A model generated the notes under the pieces. The model was not told the DNA's origin, searched no databases, and worked only from the letters and a program-made list of their open reading frames with translations. Shown piece after piece: positions 55,191-62,890 of a stretch of DNA of 64,000 bases. The position numbers and the translations under genes were made by a program. Positions within the stretch are counted from its first letter, which is position 1. Every line of letters starts with the position of its first letter. Location of the stretch: contig JAETNY010000008.1 in assembly GCA_021771915.1 (NCBI GenBank), positions 1-64,000 on the forward strand, given 5' to 3'. Source of the stretch: Bacillota bacterium (GTDB lineage Bacteria; Bacillota; Dehalobacteriia; UBA4068; UBA4997).

Positions 55191-56748
55191 AGTTGGCGCA
55201 TACTGCCGCCTGAGTATGGACGATTTTACCGCCAAAGGCATAAATGAATTTAATGCTTCGGTCAGCATTGAAAACCAAAAGGAACTGTTAAGCAAATATA
55301 TTGCTATGAACGGCTGGCTGGAGAGCAAATTCTATTGTGATGACGGTTGGAGCGGCGGCAATTTTCAAAGGCCAGCTTTTCAGCAAATGCTGGCCGACGC
55401 CCAGGCTGGAGTTATCAACCTAATACTGGTTAAGGATTTATCCCGTTTAGGCCGGGATTATGTTGAGGTTGGCCGCTACACTGACGAGATATTTCCCTCT
55501 TTGGGCTGCCGCTTTATATCGGTACTGGATTCGCTGGACAGCGCCAATGAGGATAGCAGTATGCTACATTTCCGCAGCCTGATGAACGATTATCACTTAA
55601 AGGATTTAAGCAATAAGATGAAGTCGGTGCTTAAGGCCAGAAAACGTAGCGGCCAATATATCTCCAGCACTACCCCTTATGGTTACCGGAAAAGTGATGA
55701 TGACAGCCACAGGCTGGTGCCGGACGAACAAACCGCACCGATTGTGCAGCGGATATTTACCCTGCGCCAATCTGGTATGGCTTATGCTAAGATTGCCGCA
55801 TTGCTTAACAATGAGCATATCCCCTCGGCTAAAGGCGGTCTATGGAAGTATGCGATTGTCCGCAAGATACTCAATAATGAGGTTTATATTGGTAATCTGC
55901 TTATGAATTACACAGGCAGCCGGACGTATAAGGATAAGACGAAAATCCATAAGCCGCCGGAGGAATGGATCAGAGTAGATGACGCTCACGAACCGCTTAT
56001 CTCGCCGGAGGTTTGGCAGAACGTTCAGGAGATAAACAAACATCTCTCTATCTGCTATTCGCCAAAAAAAATGCCAGCGAAAAATTTATTTTCTGGCAAG
56101 CTGATATGTGCGGATTGTGGAGCTAAAATGGTATCCAACAGCAAACTGCATTATACAAAAGCCGGTGATGAACGGCGGACGGTGTTTTATAGCTGCGGTA
56201 CTTTTACAGCCAGCGGCCATAGTGTTTGCTCCCGGCATACGATTGATGAAAATCGCCTAAAGTTTTTGGTGGCCAATGAAATACGGCGGCAGGCTGAAAA
56301 GCTGCAAATAGATAGAGAAGCGGTCATAGCGGAGATTGCTAACTATGATAAAGAGAGATTGGAGGGATTAAGACAGGAAATTGAGCACACCAGCCGGCAT
56401 TTGCAGGAATTGACAGAGCGCAGTGCGAAACTCTATGAAGATAAGGTCAGCGGCGCACTTGATAGAAAAGCTTTTGTGCTGCTTATGCGGCAGAATGAGC
56501 AAGAGCGCTCCCGAAATTTGGAGCGGCTGCAAAATCTGAAAGCTGATTTGGCAGCTTTGGAGCAATCTGCTGCGGTGGCCAAACAGTGGGCGGCTGGCGT
56601 TAGCAAATACCTGAACTTGCAGGATATTGACCGAGCTGTTATTGATGAACTTATAGATTACATTAAGATTGGCGAGAGAACCAAAATTGACGGTAAGCTG
56701 GTACAGGATATTAAAGTGATTTACAGGTTTGTCGGTTCGGTTGATTGA
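55174..56748 (+). CDS. Large serine recombinase 2 of a tandem pair
   Basis: A 524-residue recombinase related to the preceding one: GAYCRLSMDDF, SIENQKELLSKY, DDGWSGGNFQRP, zinc ribbon CADCGAKM, coiled coil. The start ATG 55174 lies inside the end of gene 1. The coding end is only about 55 bases from the flagellin remnant, so this is the right edge of an integrated element. Confidence 0.92.
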   Translation: MQQLYRVGAYCRLSMDDFTAKGINEFNASVSIENQKELLSKYIAMNGWLESKFYCDDGWSGGNFQRPAFQQMLADAQAGVINLILVKDLSRLGRDYVEVGRYTDEIFPSLGCRFISVLDSLDSANEDSSMLHFRSLMNDYHLKDLSNKMKSVLKARKRSGQYISSTTPYGYRKSDDDSHRLVPDEQTAPIVQRIFTLRQSGMAYAKIAALLNNEHIPSAKGGLWKYAIVRKILNNEVYIGNLLMNYTGSRTYKDKTKIHKPPEEWIRVDDAHEPLISPEVWQNVQEINKHLSICYSPKKMPAKNLFSGKLICADCGAKMVSNSKLHYTKAGDERRTVFYSCGTFTASGHSVCSRHTIDENRLKFLVANEIRRQAEKLQIDREAVIAEIANYDKERLEGLRQEIEHTSRHLQELTERSAKLYEDKVSGALDRKAFVLLMRQNEQERSRNLERLQNLKADLAALEQSAAVAKQWAAGVSKYLNLQDIDRAVIDELIDYIKIGERTKIDGKLVQDIKVIYRFVGSVD

Positions 56749-56801
56749 AACAATACTTGAATGTAAAAACTCCTTTTTATTTAACAAAAAAGCGTCGCAA
56801 T

Positions 56802-56879
56802 GTGAGAATGTTCAACAACATTCTGGTACAGTCTGCACAGGCTATGCTGGCGCAGGGCGTTCTGCAACTGTTACAATAA
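56802..56879 (+). pseudogene. 3' end of a flagellin gene
   Basis: The frame NNILVQSAQAMLAQGVLQLLQ ending in TAA matches the conserved flagellin C-terminus, minus about five residues between MLAQ and QGV. No flagellin start is seen anywhere in the window. The element therefore replaced or split a flagellin gene, or this is a relic at the insertion point. Confidence 0.7.
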
Positions 56880-56910
56880 GCTGACGGCATAATGAAATGA
56901 GGTTTGAATT

Positions 56911-57083
56911 ATGGATATGATGAACAGTATCGCCTCCGTCGCAATGCAAATGAGTGCAGCTCAGCTTGAGCAGCAATACTCAATTTCTATGCAGAAAAAG
57001 CAATGGACGTTGAGGAGCTGGCCTTGCAGGAGTTGCAGGAAATGCTGCCGCCAAGTCCATACGGGTTTGATGTAATGGCATAA
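56911..57083 (+). pseudogene. yjfB-like putative motility protein, frameshifted
   Basis: ATG 56911 opens SIASVAMQMSAAQLEQQYS typical of YjfB. The natural continuation (KAMDVEELALQELQEMLPP, to PYGFDVMA) is in another frame, reached if one A is restored to the A5 run near 56985. YjfB genes often lie next to flagellin genes, which fits the fragment upstream. Confidence 0.7.
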
Positions 57084-57095
57084 AAAATGTAATAT

Positions 57096-57128
57096 AAAAC
57101 GGTCAACTGATTATTGGTTGGCCGTTTT
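57096..57128 (+). terminator. Terminator after the flagellin/yjfB remnant
   Basis: AAAACGGTCAAC pairs with GTTGGCCGTTTT around a 9-base loop. Confidence 0.75.
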
Positions 57129-57153
57129 GCTATCTAAAAAGGAGGATTTATTT

Positions 57154-57435
57154 ATAAAATTTATAAATCAGAAATTTGCAAAACAGCGTCAGAAATTGCA
57201 GCAGGAGTATGAAAAAAATGAGCTGGAAATTCAGCAACTGCGCAATCGGCAGAAAGTGTTATTAAATCAAAAACGAGCGGAGGAAAGAAAAATCAGAACG
57301 CACAGATTAATTGAACAAGGTGCTGTTTTGGAAAGTCTGCTGCCTAAAGTTAAGGAGATAACAGCCGAGGAATTAAAAGCCTTTCAAAATATGGCTTGCA
57401 GAGATTGGCCGAGAGCGTATAGAAAAAACTATTGA
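57154..57435 (+). CDS. DUF3847 family protein with probable ATA start
   Basis: A 93-residue Lys/Gln-rich coiled-coil protein with THRLIEQGAVLESLLP, the DUF3847 signature of Tn1549-like elements. The frame is open from GTG 57118, which lies within the terminator stem. The ribosome binding site AGGAGG at 57140-57145 puts the start at ATA 57154. The C-terminal part is replaced after about residue 80 by sequence joining a DinD remnant. Confidence 0.65.
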   Translation: MKFINQKFAKQRQKLQQEYEKNELEIQQLRNRQKVLLNQKRAEERKIRTHRLIEQGAVLESLLPKVKEITAEELKAFQNMACRDWPRAYRKNY

Positions 57436-57945
57436 CCCAGAGCTTTCCATTGACAGGGGGTTGGAAACCTATGCCAGAAAAGGCTATTCAAGAGAATGGA
57501 TCAATCAATGCCTGCAGGCTATTTAGGCCAGAAAAGAACTCACGGATGAATGGCAGGATAGCGGCGTTACCAAAGGTGTGGAATATGCTATTTTCACTGA
57601 TGAAATTACAAGGGCGTGGTCGGGAATGAACACTCGCCAATATAAAAATTCAAAGGTTTAACCAAAGAAAATTTGCGAGATAATATGAGTACCGCCGAGA
57701 TTGTGTTCAATATGTTAGCGGAAGTCAGCACAACGGAATTATCAAAAGCCGAACAGCCTAATACATTTGAGGGTAATCGTAGCGTTGCTCAACGGGGCGG
57801 CGAGGTTGCAGGTATAACGAGAAAGGCATTGGAGGATAGAACCGGTAAGCCAATCCTTACTTCGCAAAATGCTGCACAACTCAATGCAGTTGTAACCAAT
57901 ATCATTGAAGATGTTGTTTATGATGACGATAACAAAAATAATTAA
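57433..57945 (+). pseudogene. DinD/BRO-like damage-inducible protein, broken
   Basis: The C-terminal half of a DinD-type protein: LSIDRGLETYARKGYSREW, then RKELTDEWQDSGVTKGVEY, AWSGMN, and in a second frame LTKENLRDNMSTAEIVF to the end. A TAG interrupts where relatives have Glu (near 57520), and one G is missing near 57654 (frame change). The N-terminal Bro domain is absent. Clearly dead. Confidence 0.7.
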
Positions 57946-57967
57946 AAGATGAGAGTAATCGAAGAGG

Positions 57968-58258
57968 TTACTGCTCGTAAATGGTGTACTCAATGGCGGT
58001 CATTTTGCCTTTTCCGTCCCGTTCCTGCCTGCGTGTGATGTACACGGCTTTTTCCAGTTCCCATACGGCGGTACGGATTGCGTCAATGCTTTCTTTGTTG
58101 ATACTGGATAAGCCCTTTAGGGTGTAGTCCCAATTTTCCGGCAGGGACAACATTTGAAAAAGAAGCCCTTTAGCCTTTAGGGGCAAGTCGGGGTTGCGTA
58201 GGTGGTGGTTTGACATAATCGTGTAGTCCCTGTTTTTCTCCACCCGGAATACTGCCAC
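57968..58258 (-). CDS. Helix-turn-helix protein of conjugative elements, 3'-truncated
   Basis: A 96-residue protein with MSNHHLRNPDLPLKAKGLL, MLSLPENWDYTLKGLS and AIRTAVWELEKAVYITRRQ, the N-terminal winged helix of replication-initiator or regulator proteins common in Tn1549-type elements (usually over 250 residues). It stops after EYTIYEQ, where relatives continue. GTG 58258 (AAAGGAGCTGATAAC upstream on the minus strand) is the preferred start. Confidence 0.75.
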   Translation of the reverse strand: MAVFRVEKNRDYTIMSNHHLRNPDLPLKAKGLLFQMLSLPENWDYTLKGLSSINKESIDAIRTAVWELEKAVYITRRQERDGKGKMTAIEYTIYEQ

Positions 58259-58350
58259 GTTATCAGCTCCTTTCATCTGAATTTTGGGTAAAAAAAATAG
58301 ACGCTCATATTTGAACGCCTATTAGCAAAAGTATTTAATTACAGATTAGT

Positions 58351-59376
58351 TCATTTCTCTAAGTCAATTAACAACTTGTCAAATTTTGTATATAAATAAT
58401 CAGCGGGAATACCCTCACTCATTTTTATATCAATCATTTTAAGGAGGTCGGAATTGTTAATGCTTAAAATCAATTTACCGTTTTCACGGAGAGTACCTTT
58501 GATTGCTTTATCTGCATTTGGGGAAGTTCCTTTGCAAGAAACAATAATTGCGACACCTCTTAATGCTTTTAGGTAAAGGTATTTATCGGTAGTGTATATT
58601 TCTTTTTGAGTTATTTCTTCTGTATAATTCTTAAATTCAAAAATAATGTACCTTGAATTGAAACATTGTAATATGGTAGACCATAAGCCGCTTATTTCGC
58701 CGTCTTTTATTTTACATATTAGGTCAAATCTGTATAAGTCAGCATTGGAAGTTTGCTGTCTGTGCCATAAAGCAAGTTCATTGTCAAACAGATAATTTAA
58801 TGTTTCATAGCAAAGATTTTCATATTCTGTATTGCCGTTTGAGTTTACCCAATTTGTTATGCGTTCTTTTAGCAGAGTGCCTTGTCTAGTAGGTTGCAAA
58901 GTTGGCTTTTCTTGTAAATTAAATAACTGCACGTTAGGGTTTTCTGGTAAAAGGTCATTGACAGAAAAATCAAGTATAGATAACATTGCGCTTTTAAGTG
59001 GTTCATTGCCTTGAACAAGAAATAAAAGGTTTTCTATATCAAGAATGATGATGTTACCAATATTTTCTATTTTCATGCGTATATCAGTTTTTAATTTAGT
59101 TCCAACAACCAGAACAGCAACGCTTGGAGCTTCCTGCGTATCTAAAATGACTTTTAGACGGCAGGCTGCGTTATATAAAGTAGATGTAGGAACGTAATTC
59201 TTCCGTGAATATTTGACTTCGATTAAGTATCTTGTATTATCTTTTGTGGCTAATATGTCATATCCGCCGTCATGGGATTGTTCGGTCAAAGTAGTATTAA
59301 AGCCATATATGGAAAAAATGTCTGCTATAATTTTTTCAAATTGAAATCCAATAGCATTTAAAGAAGCAGTAAACAT
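58351..59376 (-). CDS. Mrr-like protein with two PD-(D/E)XK nuclease domains
   Basis: A 341-residue protein. The N-terminal domain (about residues 5-115) has the Mrr pattern: GFQFEKIIADIF, HDGGYDIL and LIEVKYSRK, giving D...E-x-K. The C-terminal domain has YRFDLICKIKD and YIIFEFKNYTEEI, a second D...E-x-K set. A linker of about 90 residues lies between. Probably a DNA-degrading or modification-dependent defence nuclease. AAGGAGGTATTTTC precedes the minus-strand ATG. No methylase lies near. It appears intact among decayed genes. Confidence 0.75.
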   Translation of the reverse strand: MFTASLNAIGFQFEKIIADIFSIYGFNTTLTEQSHDGGYDILATKDNTRYLIEVKYSRKNYVPTSTLYNAACRLKVILDTQEAPSVAVLVVGTKLKTDIRMKIENIGNIIILDIENLLFLVQGNEPLKSAMLSILDFSVNDLLPENPNVQLFNLQEKPTLQPTRQGTLLKERITNWVNSNGNTEYENLCYETLNYLFDNELALWHRQQTSNADLYRFDLICKIKDGEISGLWSTILQCFNSRYIIFEFKNYTEEITQKEIYTTDKYLYLKALRGVAIIVSCKGTSPNADKAIKGTLRENGKLILSINNSDLLKMIDIKMSEGIPADYLYTKFDKLLIDLEK

Positions 59377-59719
59377 GAAAATACCTCCTTGTACTTTTGG
59401 AATAATTATAGCATTACTTTGATGAAATAGCAACTTTTCCCAACACGGTTTTTTGTCTATAAAAAGTAAGATATTGAGGTTAAGAGGGTAATTTGTTCAA
59501 ACGGCAAGTGATGTACTCCATTGCATTTTTATTGCATTATTTTTCTTTTTTATAGTGGTTTATAGGCTCTAATCTTTTTTGAAAATGCCTTAAAATCAAC
59601 GATTTTTGCTGATAACCGTTACTGTCGGTCTGGAGTTCGAATAACGGATAAAATACCGGAAATGCTGATAAAATGGGCGTTTCCGGGATTGCTTTATGCC
59701 TGTTTGCTCTAAAATGGCT
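59377..59719. other. Intergenic region, possible old element end
   Basis: No gene. GTCTGGAGTTCGAATAACGG at about 59628-59647 resembles a tRNA or tmRNA T-arm but does not fold as one. It might be an old attachment site. Confidence 0.3.
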
Positions 59720-60270
59720 CTAATTGTTTTTGTAAGCGTTATTCTCCGAGTAATAGCGGAACGCTTTTACGATATAATCAGAAGCCCTCTCTCCATATTT
59801 GCTATCAGTTACGCTTTTGATATAATCGCTTGAATATGCGTTGATAAGCATATTGATATAGAGCTTATCGAGGGACACGCTGGTGCTGTTTTTCTGTATA
59901 AGCTGCAATAGTTCATCTGCAATGGACTGAATTTTGGAGGAAAAAACATCTTCTGACAAATCGGAGGTTAGTCTGCCATACAGAATATCAGATTGCTTTC
60001 CAATTTCTTTCACTTCTTCTGTTAATTGTGTTTCCATGAGTTCAGAGGAATGCTCTAAGTTATGTTTCATGGCTTCGGTGTATTTTTTAATACTGCCGAA
60101 TTGTTGAATAGCAAGTTTAGCTACCTCTGCTTCATCATCTTTGATTTTCTGAATAAACATATCAAAATTTTCAATACTTCCCCAGTGCTTGATAACATCA
60201 TCAGTGCGGCTATTTTAAAATCCTATAATGCGGTAATGTAATCAGACAGGTCAAATTCCTTAAAACTCAT
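59720..60270 (-). pseudogene. TipAS-like element protein, broken by a stop and a frameshift
   Basis: The original start ATG 60270 follows AAAGGAGAACAATGT and reads MSFKEFDLSDYITAL, then TAG where Glu is expected. After a missing A in the next A run, homology continues as SRTDDVIKHWGSIENFD and the intact frame FIQKIKDDEAEVAKLA to KYGERASDYIVKAFRYYS. The C-terminal part resembles TipAS drug-binding domains. An internal ATG (60160) could give a 146-residue protein. Confidence 0.6.
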
Positions 60271-60723
60271 ACATTGTTCTCCTTTCTCTAAGCGTCTAAG
60301 AAGCTGTATAAGTCTGTTTGTTCGATTGCGTTTCAATTGAAGATATTGAAAAAAGACTCAATCGAAATTTTGCATTTGGGTGGTGCAAAATTGATGAAGT
60401 CTATATTTTGTGGGAAAAGGGGTTGCACGAGCAGTTTTAGTACAGCAAATATATTTTTAGAATTGTTTGTGGGGATATGCTTTAATTTGATACTCATGTG
60501 GAAACAATATGCGCATTAAGCCGCATAAAATAAGGATTGATAAAGATTTATTAGCTATAAAATGAGTATTGTGTCATCTATTTGCCACTGTATTATGAAT
60601 AAGATAGTGGGGTAAACTCGCAGAACTTTATAATCTACCTCAAATTTAAATCAAAAAACTACTATGTATAAGCCGTTACGCATATTTTAGTATGGTAATA
60701 AACAGGGCAATAGGGGGCCTGTC
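60271..60723. other. Intergenic boundary between accessory DNA and chromosome
   Basis: No supported gene. A 60-codon open frame at 60337-60519 has no ribosome binding site. GC and codon use rise again to the right of about 60720. Confidence 0.4.
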
Positions 60724-61152
60724 ATGCTAAATACTATTTGCAGTTCTTGGCGGCATTGGCCGCGCTGGCTATTGGGCGGCTTACTTTATGGTTTTTTGGA
60801 AATTGCTTATCGTGGTTATACCCATTGGACAATGATGTTGCTGGCTGCGCTGCTATGTGTGCCATTAGATATAGCTAATGAGCATATGCCATGGCATTTG
60901 CCGTTAGTTTGTCAGGGGGTGTTAGGTGGGCTGGTTATCACCGCTGCGGAATTGGTAGCCGGGCTGTTGCTTAACTGCTGGTTGGGGCTGGGTATTTGGG
61001 ATTATTCTGGTATTTGGGGCAATCTTTGGGGTCAGATATGTCCGCAGTTTGCTCTGCTTTGGTGTATTTTGGCGGTGCCTGCTATAATTATCTTTGATTG
61101 GTGGGATTATTTATTTGGTTGTGGTGATTGGCCGCACTATCAGATAATTTGA
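60724..61152 (+). CDS. CmpB-type putative ABC transporter permease
   Basis: A 142-residue protein with four hydrophobic segments and the family end WDYSGIWGNLWGQICPQFALLW, matching the ABC_trans_CmpB/putative permease family of Bacillota (usually longer). No partner genes are seen. ATG 60724 has GGGGGCCTGTC before it, a weak ribosome binding site. Confidence 0.75.
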   Translation: MLNTICSSWRHWPRWLLGGLLYGFLEIAYRGYTHWTMMLLAALLCVPLDIANEHMPWHLPLVCQGVLGGLVITAAELVAGLLLNCWLGLGIWDYSGIWGNLWGQICPQFALLWCILAVPAIIIFDWWDYLFGCGDWPHYQII

Positions 61153-61182
61153 ATATGTTGCTTTATTTGATTTGCTGTCGGA

Positions 61183-61644
61183 TTATTCCGGTTTGGCATG
61201 GATATTGTTCATTTTTTGCTTGATATTACGGTATTGTTCAGGTATTTCGTCAATCGATAATGCCTGAACTTTTTCGTCTGTATGGTCCTTTACGGCCTGC
61301 GAATAATACCAGCACTTAAATTCCAGCAATTCCAACGCCTCCTGCATTTCCATTATCTGTTGTTTAATGGCTGTTCGCCTTGCCTGAAAGAGTTCCAGCC
61401 GCTCTGACAATGAGTTGTTGCCCTGATTAACCATATTGGTATAAGCTTTGATATCCTTTATTGATAAGCCGGATTTTTTCAGACATTCAATAACCTTTAG
61501 CCATTCATAATCCTTATCAGTAAACATGCGGATACCGTTATTGGAGCGCTCTACAAAAGGAAGCAACCCCTCTTTATCATAATAGCGCAGGGTTGAAGCA
61601 GAGATACCCAAAATTTTGGCGATTTCACCAACTGTGTATAGCAT
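61183..61644 (-). CDS. MerR-family transcriptional regulator
   Basis: A 153-residue regulator: the N-terminal winged helix YTVGEIAKILGISASTLRYYDKEGLLP, then a long dimer coiled coil, then a short effector part with one Cys. It is divergent from the flavodoxin gene, whose promoter has the over-long 19-bp spacer on which MerR proteins act. GGAGATTT precedes the minus-strand ATG 61644. It probably responds to redox or electrophile stress. Confidence 0.93.
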   Translation of the reverse strand: MLYTVGEIAKILGISASTLRYYDKEGLLPFVERSNNGIRMFTDKDYEWLKVIECLKKSGLSIKDIKAYTNMVNQGNNSLSERLELFQARRTAIKQQIMEMQEALELLEFKCWYYSQAVKDHTDEKVQALSIDEIPEQYRNIKQKMNNIHAKPE

Positions 61645-61689
61645 AATAAATCTCCTGAAAAAATTTTTAGAAAATATTGTCAATATCTA

Positions 61690-61720
61690 TTGACTTGAAG
61701 TGTGGTTTAAGTGTTATAAT
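61690..61720 (+). promoter_or_regulatory. MerR-type promoter with 19-bp spacer
   Basis: TTGACT (61690-61695) and TATAAT (61715-61720) are 19 bases apart. The spacer region holds the dyad ACTTGAA/TTTAAGT. It drives the flavodoxin gene rightward. Confidence 0.8.
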
Positions 61721-61789
61721 TAACTTAAATTTATTATATATACTTTGATATTGAAAGTCAATTAGGATTTTTTAGGGAGGTCTTTTCTG

Positions 61790-62266
61790 ATGAGCAGAGT
61801 ATTAGTAGCATATTTCAGCGCCAGCGGCGTAACGGCTGGGCTGGCGGCAAGGCTGGCTAAGGAAATTGGGGCGGATTTGTTTGCGATTGAGCCGGCAGAA
61901 CCGTATAGCGAAGCTGACCTTGATTGGCATAACCAGAACAGTCGGAGTTCGGTGGAAATGAAGGATACCAACTCCCGGCCGGCAATTAGCAGCAAAATTG
62001 CGGATATGGGGCTGTATGATGTTGTTTTTGTTGGTTTTCCTATCTGGTGGTATCGGGAACCATCTATTATTGATACATTTATGGAGTCTTATGATTTCAG
62101 CGGTAAGACGGTGGTACCTTTTGCTACGTCTGGCGGCAGTGCGATGGGCAGTTCTGAGTCTAACATGCAGAATTTAGCGCCGGACGCCAGGGTGACAGGC
62201 GCCAAGCGTCTGGCGGCTAATACTGACGGCCAAACGCTGGCGGCCTGGGCGGCGGAATGGTTATGA
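61790..62266 (+). CDS. Flavodoxin-like NAD(P)H-dependent oxidoreductase
   Basis: A 158-residue flavodoxin-fold protein: FMN phosphate loop YFSASGVTAGLA, then VFVGFPIWWYREP and FATSGGSAMGSS, typical of the Flavodoxin_4 family. It carries FMN and passes electrons to quinones or similar acceptors. GGGAGG precedes ATG 61790. First gene of the MerR-controlled set with the S component and the aldo/keto reductase. Confidence 0.92.
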   Translation: MSRVLVAYFSASGVTAGLAARLAKEIGADLFAIEPAEPYSEADLDWHNQNSRSSVEMKDTNSRPAISSKIADMGLYDVVFVGFPIWWYREPSIIDTFMESYDFSGKTVVPFATSGGSAMGSSESNMQNLAPDARVTGAKRLAANTDGQTLAAWAAEWL

Positions 62267-62298
62267 TACGGATAATTTGTGGTTAGGGGCTGAGTATA

Positions 62299-62868
62299 TT
62301 GAATAAATCGACTAAAATGCTTTGTTATGCAGCCATGTTTCTGGCTTTAGGACTGATTTTGCCCTTTTTTACCGGACAGGTTCCACAAATTGGCAATATG
62401 CTGCTGCCGATGCATATTCCGGTTTTTCTTTGTGGCTTAATCTGTGGCTGGCAGTATGGTCTGGCGGTAGGTTTGATATTGCCGCTGCTGCGTTATATGC
62501 TTTTTGGCATGCCGCCGCCGTTTCCGGTTGGTTTTGCCATGACGTTTGAGTTGGCGGCTTATGGCGCTGTGGCCGGCTGGATTTATAGTCACTCCCGGTG
62601 GCAGTGTGTGATATCACTGTATCGTGCAATTATTGCCGCTATGCTGATTGGACGTGCGGTATGGGGTCTGGTGGAGGTTATTTTGCTGGGTTTCGGTTCT
62701 TCTGGCTTCACCTGGCAGATGTTTATGGCTGGGGCATTGTTAAACGCTATTCCGGGTATCATTTTGCAGTTGATATTATTGCCTGGCATTATGTTGGCGC
62801 TGCATCGTACCGGCTTGGTGCCGTTTAAGAAAGACGGCCAGCCGGTGTTGGTAAAATCCGGGAATTGA
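62299..62868 (+). CDS. ECF-transporter substrate-binding (S) component
   Basis: A 189-residue membrane protein with about six hydrophobic segments, of the ECF S-component/DUF3816 type; GFAMTFELAAYGAVAGWIY is a typical stretch. It would bind a vitamin or metabolite and use a shared energising module encoded elsewhere. The start is TTG 62299. Substrate cannot be read from sequence. Confidence 0.8.
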   Translation: MNKSTKMLCYAAMFLALGLILPFFTGQVPQIGNMLLPMHIPVFLCGLICGWQYGLAVGLILPLLRYMLFGMPPPFPVGFAMTFELAAYGAVAGWIYSHSRWQCVISLYRAIIAAMLIGRAVWGLVEVILLGFGSSGFTWQMFMAGALLNAIPGIILQLILLPGIMLALHRTGLVPFKKDGQPVLVKSGN

Positions 62869-62890
62869 CTTGAAAAAGTGAGGGTTGGTC

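Noticed and set aside
59621-59650. tRNA or tmRNA 3' end (GTTCGAAT motif)
   Set aside because: The flanking bases do not form a T-arm or acceptor stem; kept only as a weak attachment-site idea.
60337-60519. 60-codon plus-strand frame with a hydrophobic C-terminus
   Set aside because: No ribosome binding site and unusual composition; unlikely to be a gene.
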